The position numbers and the translations under genes are program-made. From the NCBI RefSeq assembly GCF_000218685.1, contig NW_006763302.1, forward strand, positions 223,180-287,179: DNA of 64,000 nucleotides, read 5' to 3'. Shown here piece after piece: positions 37,836 through 47,953 of this stretch. The notes beneath the pieces were generated by a model. The model ran no database searches. It was not told the origin of the DNA and worked only from the letters and a program-made list of their open reading frames with translations. This DNA is from Serpula lacrymans var. lacrymans S7.9 (Eukaryota; Basidiomycota; Agaricomycetes; Boletales; Serpulaceae). Positions within the stretch are counted from its first letter, which is position 1; each line of letters begins with the position of its first letter.

Positions 37836-39474
37836 ATGCCAGTGCGACAAGAGAACTTTTCAGCCATCGCCGGTGTCACTTCTACCAACTCGGCAAGCCA
37901 TGTGCAGGAGATTGATCCCTCTGCAAAGTCGATCGCCATAGTCGGTGCTGGGAGTGCTGGGTTGGCGATGTTAAAGTCACTTTTGGACTTACCGGAACAC
38001 ACGAGGAAAGGTTGGGATATAGTCTTGTACGAACAGCGTCGGGATGTGGGGGGCCTATGGTTCGTTTCATTTCTGCACTGGATTGATTATTTCTGAATCA
38101 CTCGCAATAGGCTACCAGATCACATTCCTGCACAGCACTCAGAACTACCTGAAACTCCCTTATATCCTCGTCTCCACACCAATAGGCCCGTTCCGACCAT
38201 GACTTATCCCGGGTTTCCCTATCCAGCCAATACACCCCTATTTCCGAGTCATGAGCACGTCGAGAAATACCACCGAGATTATGCAAATCATTTTAACTTG
38301 ATGTCGTATATCAGGCTGAACCATACAGTCTTATCATCTTCATGGATAGGCAATTCGACGGACGGAGTGTGGAATATTGTCGTTCAGGATCATAATGGCA
38401 ACAAGCTGCATAATGCGCACGACCACCTCGTAGTCGCTGGTGGACGCAACCATATACCGCATATACCCAAGTTCGCTGGTCAGGATATATGGCTTGAAAA
38501 CAGCCCTCGAGACGGACCAAAGCGAGAAATTCTGCACTCGGTATGGTACAGAGAGCCGGAAGAATTCACAAGTCGCAGCGTGCTAGTTGTGGGCTCTGGC
38601 GCCAGTGCACAAGATGTGACTTCTCAAGTGTGTTTAACGGCTAGAAGAGTACGTTGATTGTAACAGCAGTGAAGACTGTGTACTGATCTTCTGATAGACA
38701 TATCATTCAATCCGCAATAATTCTGCTCCCCCTGTGGTGACTGACGTGATTGTCAAGCCAGAAATATCTCACTTCACTTCGACATCCATCGTTTTTGTGG
38801 ATGGGTCTATCGTTTCTGATGCAGACTTTATTATTTTGGGAACAGGATATGAACTTCGAATACCCTTTCTGGAGGAAGGTAATGAGCTCGCAGTCAAACC
38901 GGAGGCGCATACCAATGAAACATATCGGGAAGGCTTGGTTACAAACCTGCGATATCTATTCCCTCTGCATCAGCATATCTTCTCTTTGTCACCTTCATAT
39001 CCCACAAATGCGTTGGCCTTCATTGGTCTTCTCAGAAAGACTTCACCCTGCCCGTCAAATACCGCTCAAAGTGTCTATGTTGCCCATGCGATCGCAAATG
39101 CAAGCTTACTACCAGATCGGGAAGACTTGCTTCAACAGCTAGCGGCTATTGAAAAAAGCCTACGCTCGCGTGGCTATGACCCATATTATATTGGTCATCG
39201 CATCCCCGATGGCAAGTTCGACTATCAGGATAATCTCAAAACGTATCTCCAGAAGCATGGTGCTTTACCAGACGACGGGAAGAAATTTGTAGAGGGTTGG
39301 CGGCGAGAGGCGCCCGGATTCCAGTGCCTCGCGCGGGGTTGGAAACGAGTGGAAGACCTGGGTACTCAGCATGAGTGGCTTGATGGAATTATAACTGAAG
39401 AAGACTGGGCGGGTCTCATGAGACGCTTGAATGATTGGCAACTTAAATGGGAAGAAGAATATGGTCTGATATAA
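37836..39474 (+). CDS. Flavin-containing monooxygenase, copy 1
   Basis: FMOs use FAD, NADPH and O2 to oxygenate soft nucleophiles. Exons 37836-38059, 38111-38648 and 38698-39474 give 512 aa with matching phases. Motifs: FAD-binding 'IVGAGSAG'; NADPH-binding 'VVGSGASAQD'; an FMO-type signature 'FAGQD...REILHSVWY' that is longer between F-x-G and H than in classical FMOs; and 'ILGTGYELR' corresponding to the ATGY motif. Sequons include N-H-T, N-S-T, N-E-T and N-A-S. Unlike copies 2 and 3, the N-terminus (MPVRQENFSAIAGVTSTNSASHVQ) lacks a hydrophobic core. The first intron uses a GTTCGT donor. Substrate unknown. Confidence 0.9.
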
Positions 39475-41019
39475 CCAGCAGAGCTCATTTCAAATTAGTA
39501 TGTACGAAACAATTGTCAAACCATATATATGTATATGATTTATAGACCTATGATAGGCTTACTCAGTGACTCCACTGTTGTGGACAACAGCACGAACCAA
39601 CTTGAAGAATAAGCTGGATGTTGTTTGCAATAGCGTCAATACGTCCGACGGATTGACTAAAAGGTCCGTGAAGATTACACCAGCTAGAGCCTATGGATCC
39701 AGAAATGACGCGTTAGTACCTAGTGAACATGCGAATATCCCGTATCTTTCCTCAACCCAGCATGAATCGAAGTACTACCGCAGACATGTCAGTGCAAAGC
39801 ATGTGGTGGTGTTGATGTGGGAGCTGGTATGATGGAGGGGCGCTAATGCCGTGCTGCATCTAATGCTGGGGCAGTGCCAGTCAAGCCAACTATGAAAAAG
39901 CGAGATCCCGCTGTGCAAGAATGCACTCCGCATTCTGTCTGTCTGAAATTAAAGCGGTGGTAAGGGATCACCCTCTCGTAGCGATGGTGTTTTCATCCGA
40001 CGGAAGCTAAGAAACCACTCCAAAAGGCGGTTGTAATGACAGGACCTGAAGGATAAATTGCGGGTCGGTGGCAAAAACTGGGTACTTAATGCTTCTACTG
40101 TAATCATGGGCTTGTTCAGTCAATGCTGGAAATGGAATCTAGCGATTCACCAAAAAATCCTTTCATCAAGACACCGGGTATTTTTAATACACGAAAGATA
40201 TCCTGTTGCCGTACCGCGGCATCGTGTAGTGGCTGAAAGAACTGCCCTTGATGGTGGGAGCGAATAACATAAAATGCTGTCAGTTGTGACATTGAGCGGC
40301 AATTTCAGCTTGAGCTTGTGAAGGCCATAGACAAATTTGGGAGAACCAACCTTATTCCTTGTTATCTGCCCTGCCCAGTTGCGTTCAGTTTTATCCGGAC
40401 ATCGAGTCAATTGTGCCTTCCTGAATCGCAATTACGACTACTGTTCTGTGTCAAGGGAGTATGATTATCACCAACAGTCTTATCCTTTCCAAGCGAAAAG
40501 CGAAAAGGATTTTAACTTACTGTTTAGCACGAGATTTAATCCCGATGTAGATTGACTATACCAGAAACAATGGCTGTCGGACTGTATCTTAGCACTGCGA
40601 TATGTTAGCGTAAAGTCACATAGTTGTGGGGCAGAGACAAACCAGCATTCCTGATCATCACGTATTGTTCTGGAAATACTGTAAAGAGGGATGATGTGGC
40701 CCGAAATGGTTGGGATTTTATGACCGTTCAAATTTGTCCTGTACTCGGTCATCCCATTCGGCATAGGCTGGTCAACACCCAGTGAGCCATGCTGTTAATT
40801 GCATATGTCTGGCGGTAGTAGGCTTGGCTTCGCAGTGCAGAAACAAGTTCGTTATTCGGCCGCTATCTCTACCAGTCTCATCACCACATATATGGATACT
40901 CCCGTAAACATACCTGTGACAATGGAGCCGTGCGCAGAGTACTTGAAGAGAGCTGAACCTACATTTCAGCAACAGACACATCCCTTCCATTTCATCAACC
41001 TCACTCAACTACTCTTGAA
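39475..41019. repeat. Gap between units A and B; 5' flank of unit B
   Basis: No gene is visible. From ~39712 the sequence is a diverged copy of 32,534-34,092 with several indels (for example, an insertion near 40,535-40,610). The boundary between the two duplicated units falls at about 39.7 kb. Confidence 0.75.
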
Positions 41020-42033
41020 ATGAGCTCCAGCCAGGCGGGACGTGTGAGTTTATTCCTCACGGTTACTGATGTTCGGATGAAATGGATGCACCTGCAGGAT
41101 ATTCTAACTCCCAAAGACCGATGCAATGACTATGAAACGGTCAGCCATTGAGTACAATATGCATAGACACCCAAAGATCACACCTTGTAGGTCTTTGAGT
41201 ATCCAGTGCAAGTTGATGTGGAGGAAGTTATCTCTGGTGAAGGAAGAAAGGTAAGTAAAATGATACATCGCATAAAGCCTCAATCACATTATCACTAAAA
41301 ACAGAATATCATAATATTTGGAGGAACAGGAGCGGGGAAAAGCTCCCTTGCCAACCTAATTGCCGGCAGAAACATTGCCGATACGTCTAGCAGAGCTCAT
41401 GGTTGTACCATGGAGTCTCGCAGCTACGACATCAAAATTGAAGCGAATAACTTACAACTGTTCGACACTATGGGTCTGAATGGGCCCGAAATTCAGGGAA
41501 ATGAGCATCTGGAAGCCATCGCCAAGGCATACGACCTTATTGATCGCCTCGGGAACTCTGGCGGCATTCAACTGTTGGTTTTCTGTATACGTGGGGGTAG
41601 AATCACGAAGACCATACATCAGAATTGGAGGCTTTTCGATGATGTCTTATGTGATAAGGGAGTCCCTACTGTGATGGTCATCACTGGCCTTGAACACGCG
41701 GATCCTATGGAACGATGGTGGACGGACAATCATTTGCATTTCAAGCCTTATGGTATAACTGCTGTTGGACAGGCATGCGTCACTGCGATACCTGACCTTG
41801 ACAGGCTGTACGAGGAGAAGTTAAACATTTTGAAGCTGAAGGTGCGGGAATTGCTGTTGAGGCATTGTGAGGATTTGGGATATAACGTAGGAAGACACAA
41901 CTGGTTTGTACGAGTTGCGAAGTTTATTCGGAGCTTAAGTTCACATCCCCCATCGCGGAACGACATGCAAAACGCGTTGGTGAAGAAATGTGGACTGTCG
42001 AAAATTGATGCAGCCAGGGTTGAAGAAAAGTAG
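41020..42033 (+). CDS. P-loop GTPase, AIG1/septin-like, copy B
   Basis: Predicted 284 aa. Exons 41020-41043, 41098-41139, 41191-41250 and 41305-42033 match copy A junction for junction, and here the third donor is canonical GTAAGT. G1 is 'IIIFGGTGAGKSSLANLI' and G3 is 'LFDTMGL'; the G4 position again reads 'VMVITGLE' in place of NKxD. It differs from copy A at many positions up to about residue 210, then is virtually identical to the end except for a 12 nt deletion near the stop (ARVEEK versus ARVVQKIEEK). FMO-2 lies downstream because the intervening DHODH was lost. Function unknown. Confidence 0.82.
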
Positions 42034-42360
42034 GTAACGGTAACAAAGAGCAGGCAGACCACGAAGATCTGTGAATTTGCGGTACAGACCATATGGTGTT
42101 CGAGTTTAGAAGATGATTACTGCTGTAACATAAAATCGTTAGTTTACTGAGATTTCTGAGCAAAAATAAAAGCTTACCATAGCAAATGCTTGGCTGACGA
42201 GTAACTCCGGTTACTAGTAATAGTACTTAGAGGGCGATAGCTTCTGAATTCAAAAGCAAACAAATTCCCGTTCCCGCCCACCGCGGTCACGGGCCTGGCC
42301 CGGGGTCCTATGGTCCAAACCCTCCAATCTAAGTCCAAACAGTGCCCTGTGATCCTATCT
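42034..42360. other. GTPase B 3' region and orphaned DHODH promoter
   Basis: The sequence parallels 35,117-35,406 of unit A, including 'acttagagggcgatag'. It ends at 'cctatct', where homology jumps to the 3' end of DHODH. Confidence 0.7.
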
Positions 42361-42512
42361 AGAGGGGTGGGCTCAATCAAGGATTTCAAAAAGTGCAGGA
42401 GCTGAGGTCGCTGCTGGACCGACTAGGACGTAGAGTGGCGGCCGAGGAGAATAAATCAAGTTCCAAGTCTAAGAGTGGGCAGATGTCACGGTTGACTGTT
42501 ATTTCACGATAG
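42361..42512 (+). pseudogene. DHODH 3' remnant in unit B
   Basis: These bases align with the last ~145 bp of the intact DHODH gene in unit A (from about 37,178). Examples are 'tggaccgactagg' against 'tagaccgactggg', and the shared 'ttgactgttatttca' next to the stop. Everything from ~20 bp before the DHODH ATG to the final 45-50 codons is missing, so no enzyme can be made from it. The junction lies at tatct|agagg. Confidence 0.85.
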
Positions 42513-42945
42513 ATAACAGAGATTCATTTGGGACCCATTTTAGTGTTGTGCTACCGGTATGCACGCTGATTATTTATCCTAGACAAGGTGAACGAGCTTA
42601 ACGTCCTTCGCAAACGGATGCACAATGCACTCCTTGAAGTCTCGCGGTTACATACAGTTGTCAGCAAATGACTATTGCACTAATATCTCCTGTCGACACG
42701 TAAAATGCCAGTGCCAAGTGGAATCCTGTAAGAGGATCCTACGCTCTTTCAGCAAATGGAGTACCATGTGGACATATATGAGACCACAACACGCGATTTT
42801 CTTTGGTAGGCCATTTCCTGTAACTTTCGAGGTGCAACTCACGTTTATCCAGGCCAGAAGCTCATTCTCCTCCTTAAATGCTAGTGGTAGTTCAGTTCAT
42901 TCTACACTTATCGCATTTCATTTTGATACTGTTTTGCGATTCACT
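42513..42945. other. FMO-2 upstream region
   Basis: About 430 bp homologous to the region before FMO-1. A frame opens at 42625 and runs in phase into FMO-2, but the conserved start shared with FMO-3 is at 42946, so the upstream part is taken as untranslated. Confidence 0.6.
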
Positions 42946-44617
42946 ATGGTAAACTTGCGACAGGCGATCTCAGGCTTTTCAATCATCGTATCCCTCCTAC
43001 TACCTCCCGCTAGCCATGTGCAGGAGGTTGATCCGCCTACAAAGTCAGTCGCCATCGTTGGCGCTGGGAGTGCTGGGTTGGCGATACTGAAGTCACTTTT
43101 GGACTTACCGGAGGACACAAGGAAAGGCTGGGATATAGTCCTGTACGAGCAGCGTCGGGATGTGGGAGGCATATGGTTCGTTTTATTACTGTACTGGATT
43201 GATTATCTTTAAATCACTCACAATAGGCTGCCGGATCCCAATCCTGCACAACCCCCAGAACTGCCTGAAACTCCCTTATATCCTCTTCTTCATACAAATA
43301 CACCGGTTCCGACCATGACTTATCCCGGATTTCCCTTTCCACCCAACACGCCCCTATTTCCGAGCCATGAGCACGTTGAACAATACCACCGAGATTATGC
43401 AAATCATTTTAGTCTGGTGCCGTATATCAGGCTGAACCATACAGTCTTATCATCTTCATGGATAGGCAATTCGACGGATGGAGTGTGGAAGGTTGTTGTT
43501 CAGGATCATAATCGCAACAAGATACTTAAAGAACACGACCATCTTATAGTCGCTAATGAACACAACCACATTCCCCGCATACCCAAGTTCACTGGTCAGG
43601 ATAAATGGCTTAGAAGCAGCCCTCGGAATGGACCAAAACGAGAAATTTTGCACTCGATTTGGTACAGAGGACCAGAGCGATTCAGAGACCGCAGCGTAGT
43701 AGTTGTAGGCTCTGGCAACAGTGCACAAGATGTGACTTCTCAAGTGTGTTTAACGGCTAGAAGAGTACGTTGATTGTAACAGCAGTGAAGACTGTGTACT
43801 GATCTTCTGATAGACATATCATTCAATCCGCAATCATTCCGCTCCCCCTGTGGTGACTGACGTGATTGTCAAGCCAGAAATATCTCACTTCACTTCGACA
43901 TCCATTGTTTTTGTGGATGGGTCTATCGTTTCTGATGCAGACTTTATTATTTTGGGAACAGGATATGAACTTCGAATACCCTTTCTGGAGGAAGGTTACG
44001 AGCTCGCAGTCAAACCTGAGGCGCATACCAATGAAACATATCGGGAAGGCTTGGTTACAAACCTGCGATATCTCTTTCCTCTGCATCAGCATATCTTCTC
44101 TTTGTCACCATCATATCCCACAAATGCTTTGGCCTTCATTGGTCTTCTCAGAAATACTTCACATTGTCCATCGAACATCGCTCAAAGTGTCTATGTTGCC
44201 CATGCGATCGCAAATGCAAGCTTGCTCCCAGATCGGGAAGACTTGCTTCAACAGCTAGCGGCTTCTGAAAAGCGCCTATATTCCCTTGGCTATGATCCAT
44301 ATTATCTTGGCCACAGCTTACTGAAGTGGTTCCAGTTCGACTATCAAGATAATCTCAAAACATATCTCCAGAAGCATGGTGCTTTACCAGAGGACGGGAA
44401 GAAATTTGTAGAGGGTTGGCGGCGAGAGGCGCCCGATTTCCAGTACCTCAAGCGGGGTTGGAAACGAGTGGAAGACTTGGGTACTCAGCCCGAATGGCTT
44501 GGTGGAATTATAACTGAAGAAGACTGGGCGGGTCTCTTGAGACGCTTAAATGACTGGCAAGGTAGATGGGAGAAAGAACATGGTCTGGTATATCCTGCAG
44601 GGCTCATTTCTTATTAA
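42946..44617 (+). CDS. Flavin-containing monooxygenase, copy 2
   Basis: Exons 42946-43175, 43227-43764 and 43814-44617 encode 523 aa. The N-terminus 'MVNLRQAISGFSIIVSLLLPPASH' looks like a signal peptide with possible cleavage before VQEVD. It is followed directly by the FAD motif 'IVGAGSAG'. The NADPH motif is 'VVGSGNSAQD' and the C-terminal ATGY equivalent is 'ILGTGYELR'. N-glycosylation sequons (NHT, NST, NET, NAS, NTS) fit passage through the ER. Exon 2 is clearly diverged from FMO-1, but from its last ~50 bp through intron 2 and into exon 3 the two are almost identical. The exon structure is the same in all three copies. Confidence 0.9.
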
Positions 44618-45123
44618 TATGTACGTTATAAACTCGATGCAGTGTCAATTACTAACTGATGACTCATCTAGACGCGTACCTGTCATTATTGAGATTTCAT
44701 GTGAAATCTAATGCCAACTGGAATTATGATGTGGATCCTACCGCCTTTGACCATGTACTTATCGTATGTCATAGTTTCGTATAATTGCGTATGTTGGGCG
44801 TGTGACTTGTTCGGGCCCTATAGACGCGATCGAAGTTCTCACTCAGCCAAAGAAGCTGATAGTATGTGGACGTATCTGTTCATCTGGGTATTTCTGGTAG
44901 GCCACAACGTTCCCGGTGGCTAACGTTTATCCCAGTCAGAAACAATACCTTTATGGTGCAGGCATCTCAAGGTAGCACGCCATCGTATCTCACGATGAGT
45001 TCAGCCTCGCTGAGTCCGCCTTACTACATAATGCTTTAAATGCAGCAAGGTGTGAGTTGCTGATTCAATTCGTTCTGTATCCTTGCATGACTCGTTTGTG
45101 ATACCTATACTTTTCTGTTCACG
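44618..45123. other. FMO-3 upstream region
   Basis: About 500 bp. It contains a faint copy of the FMO upstream block (atgccaactgg ... gtggatcctacc near 44,711-44,741), so FMO-3 arose with its promoter. No gene is seen. Confidence 0.6.
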
Positions 45124-46786
45124 ATGGTAAATCTGCGACAGGCCGTCTTTTCAGTCATCGCGTCGCTTTTGCTTCCCCCAGCGAGCCATGTGCAGGAGGT
45201 CGACACTCCTTCGAAATCGGTCGCCGTAGTTGGTGCTGGGAGTGCTGGATTGGCGATATTGAAGTCGCTTTTGGACTTGCCGGAAGACGCAAGAAAAGGC
45301 TGGGATATAGTATTGTATGAACAGCGTCGGGATGTAGGAGGCATATGGTTCGTGTTAGCAATATAACTGCGTTGATATCTTCTAAACTGCTATAGGCTGC
45401 CAGATCCCAATCCCGCGCGACCTCCAGAATTGCCTGAAACTCCATTGTATCCCCTTCTCCATACAAACACGCCGATTCCGACTATGACCTATCCCGGGTT
45501 TCCCTTTCCACCTAATACTCCCCTTTATCCTAGTCATGAACACGTTGAACAATACCATCAGGATTATGCAAACCATTACAATTTAATGCCCCATATCATG
45601 CTAAACCATACAGTCTTATCGTCTTCGTGGACAGGAAATTCAACGAATGGGGTGTGGAATGTTGTCCTTCGCGATCATAACCACAACAAGATAATCAGAA
45701 CACACGACCACATTGTGGTTGCTAATGGGCACAACCATTATCCCCATACACCCCAGTTCGCTGGCCAGGATGCATGGCTCAGAAATAGCCCTGTGGATGG
45801 ACCCAAGCGAGAAATGTTGCATTCGATATGGTATCGAGAGCCGGAGAAATTTACGAACCGTAGTGTGGTAGTGGTAGGCTCTGGTGCCAGTGGACGGGAT
45901 GCTGCGTCCCAAGTGTGTATAAAAGCCAGAAGAGTACGTTGCTTATAAAGGCAGGGAATAGTGCGTGTATTGATATTATAAACAGACGTATCATTCCATT
46001 CGCGATACCTCTAACCCCCCGGTAGTGACAGACTCTTTGGTTGTCAAACCGGAGATATCTCACTTCACCTCGACAGCCATAGTTTTTGTGGATGGGTCTG
46101 CCGTTTCTGACGTAGACGTCATCATTTTTGGGACGGGGTACGACCTTCGAATACCTTTTCTAGAGGAAGGCAACGAGCTCGCAGTCAAACCCAATGCGCA
46201 TTCTAACAAGACCTACCGGAAAGGCTTGGTAACGAACTTGCGATATCTCTTCCCCCTCCATCAGCATGTCTTCTCCTTATCACCTTATTATCCCACCAAT
46301 GCCTTATCTTTCATTGGCCTTCCTATACTCGTTGCAAATTGTCCCTCAGACGCTGCTCAAAGTATTTACGTCGCCCATGCGATCGCTAATGCAAGCCTAC
46401 TCCCGGATCGCGAAGACTTGCTACGGGAGCTGGCGGATATTGAAGAAGACCTGTATTCACGTGGCTATGACCCATATTACATCGGTCACCGCATGGTTGA
46501 AGGATCCACCTTCGACTATCAAGATAACTTGATCACTTATCTCCAAAAGCATGGTGCTTTACCGGACGATGGAAAGAAATTCGTAGAAGGTTGGCGGAAA
46601 GAGTCGCTCGAGTACCTGAAACGGGGTTGGAAAAGAGTAGAAGACCTCGATATTCAACACGAGTGGTTGGATGGAGTTGTTACTGAAGAAGACTGGGCTA
46701 ACCTCATGAGACGCTTGAATTATTGGCAAGGAACATGGGAGAAGGAACATGGTATTGTATATCCGCCAGAGCCAGATTTCATCTAA
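45124..46786 (+). CDS. Flavin-containing monooxygenase, copy 3
   Basis: Exons 45124-45347, 45396-45933 and 45986-46786 give 520 aa with exact phase agreement. The N-terminus 'MVNLRQAVFSVIASLLLPPASH' is signal-peptide-like. FAD motif 'VVGAGSAG', NADPH motif 'VVGSGASGRD' and the ATGY equivalent 'IFGTGYDLR' are intact. It is the most diverged member of the trio at both DNA and protein level and shows no near-identical block with the other two. No GTPase accompanies it; the tRNA-Leu gene follows 150 bp downstream. Substrate unknown. Confidence 0.9.
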
Positions 46787-46934
46787 TAGTTGATACGTAT
46801 AAACCGATGGTCAAACAATCTATATCATTTAGATATGGACCTGAGCGCCGTCACTTTAATGACTCCATGGCCTTATCCGTAACACAGGATTTCACAGTTC
46901 CCATTATAAATCAAATATTCGGACGTGTTTTCAT

Positions 46935-47042
46935 GGCAAGGTGGCCGAGCGGTCTAAGGCGCCAGACTAAGGAGACCACATCATTGGATGATGCATATCA
47001 ATCTGGTCCTTCGGGGCGCGAGTTCGAATCTCGCCCTTGTCA
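46935..47042 (+). tRNA. tRNA-Leu (anticodon AAG) with 28 nt intron
   Basis: The acceptor stem GGCAAGG pairs with CCTTGTC (one G-U) and leaves discriminator A at 47042. The D-arm is GGCCGAGCGGTCTAAGGC. The anticodon stem CCAGA (46962-46966) pairs with TCTGG (47002-47006), with loop CT-AAG-G...A. The intron (46973-47000) sits after position 37, as in nuclear eukaryotic tRNAs. The long variable arm and the T-arm GCGAG-TTCGAAT-CTCGC fit a class II leucine tRNA. CCA is not encoded. Confidence 0.95.
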
Positions 47043-47044
47043 AA

Positions 47045-47050
47045 TTTTTT
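47045..47050 (+). terminator. RNA polymerase III terminator
   Basis: A run of six T residues begins three bases after the tRNA-Leu 3' end, the normal Pol III stop signal. Confidence 0.8.
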
Positions 47051-47953
47051 GCTCGTTCTTTGTTCATTTTGCCTTGGTGACCGGCACGCGGGTGGATTAC
47101 TTACCATCTACAATACCTTCCTAATCTAGAATTCTGTTTATTCGCGTTTGGCCCTTTGAACTTTTCCTTTTGTGCCACTTCTCTTGGCTCTATTGTGGAC
47201 AGCTTTTGTCCCGGCTTCGGTAACAGTGGTACAGTGCAGAGCACAGGTCTCGGAAAAGTATAAGAACTGTACAATGGGATACGCGATGAAAGCATATTTA
47301 TATTTTCCCCGGCACCTGGTTGAAAGCTGATATAACGAATGCCATTATGCTGTTCAAACTCTCATATATCTTTTTTACACCTCGACATATCCGCATTCCG
47401 GGAGAGGTTGTCAGACCAAGGCGCCAGCGTGCGAGAGTAATGTAAACATCGTACTATCCCACTCGTTCTCTCTAGCTGATGTCATTGATAGGGATATCCC
47501 TTCACCATGGCATCACCGCCTGTCGTCTATCCGCAAATCGCTGGAGACTGAATAGTCTCAGTCACGACCGTCTATGAACGTTTTTATCTATCGATCTTAT
47601 CTGTTGTCAATGTCAAATCATCGATTGTATGTATGAATATCATGGGAATCCAATATGGCAGAAAGAAATGTATAGTGGATTGAGATGGGGCCGGCTCAGG
47701 CTTACGTGGACTGTGTTTGATGAGTGTATTCGTAGTAGCAGTGTTCCATTACAAAGGCGGGATATGGGGTGGTATCTGTACTATATACAGGCGGGCATAC
47801 GATGGAGTAAAGCAAATTACACACGAGCTTTATATCGCTGGCATCAGGTATTAATGGATGTCCATGGAAGATCTGAAGTCGCGAAGTCCATATATTATTG
47901 GCAAGGTTAAGGCAAGGTTGGGATGGCGACACGAAGTCTACAATGGTCCGAAC
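47051..47953. other. Intergenic ~0.9 kb
   Basis: Region between the tRNA and the BUD6 stop. The longest frame (+, about 47629-47910) has no recognisable content. Nothing is supported. Confidence 0.5.

Noticed and set aside
42625..42945. FMO-2 start at 42625 (frame open upstream)
   Set aside because: FMO-3 and FMO-1 align from the start equivalent to 42946; the upstream part has no counterpart in FMO-3 and would bury the signal-peptide-like segment.
32534..46790. Transposon-borne duplication with terminal repeats
   Set aside because: No terminal inverted repeats, target-site duplications, transposase or reverse transcriptase frames were seen at the unit edges; unequal crossing-over explains the layout more simply.
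47629..47910. Plus frame of 93 codons after tRNA-Leu
   Set aside because: No splice signals, motif or family resemblance; too short to support.
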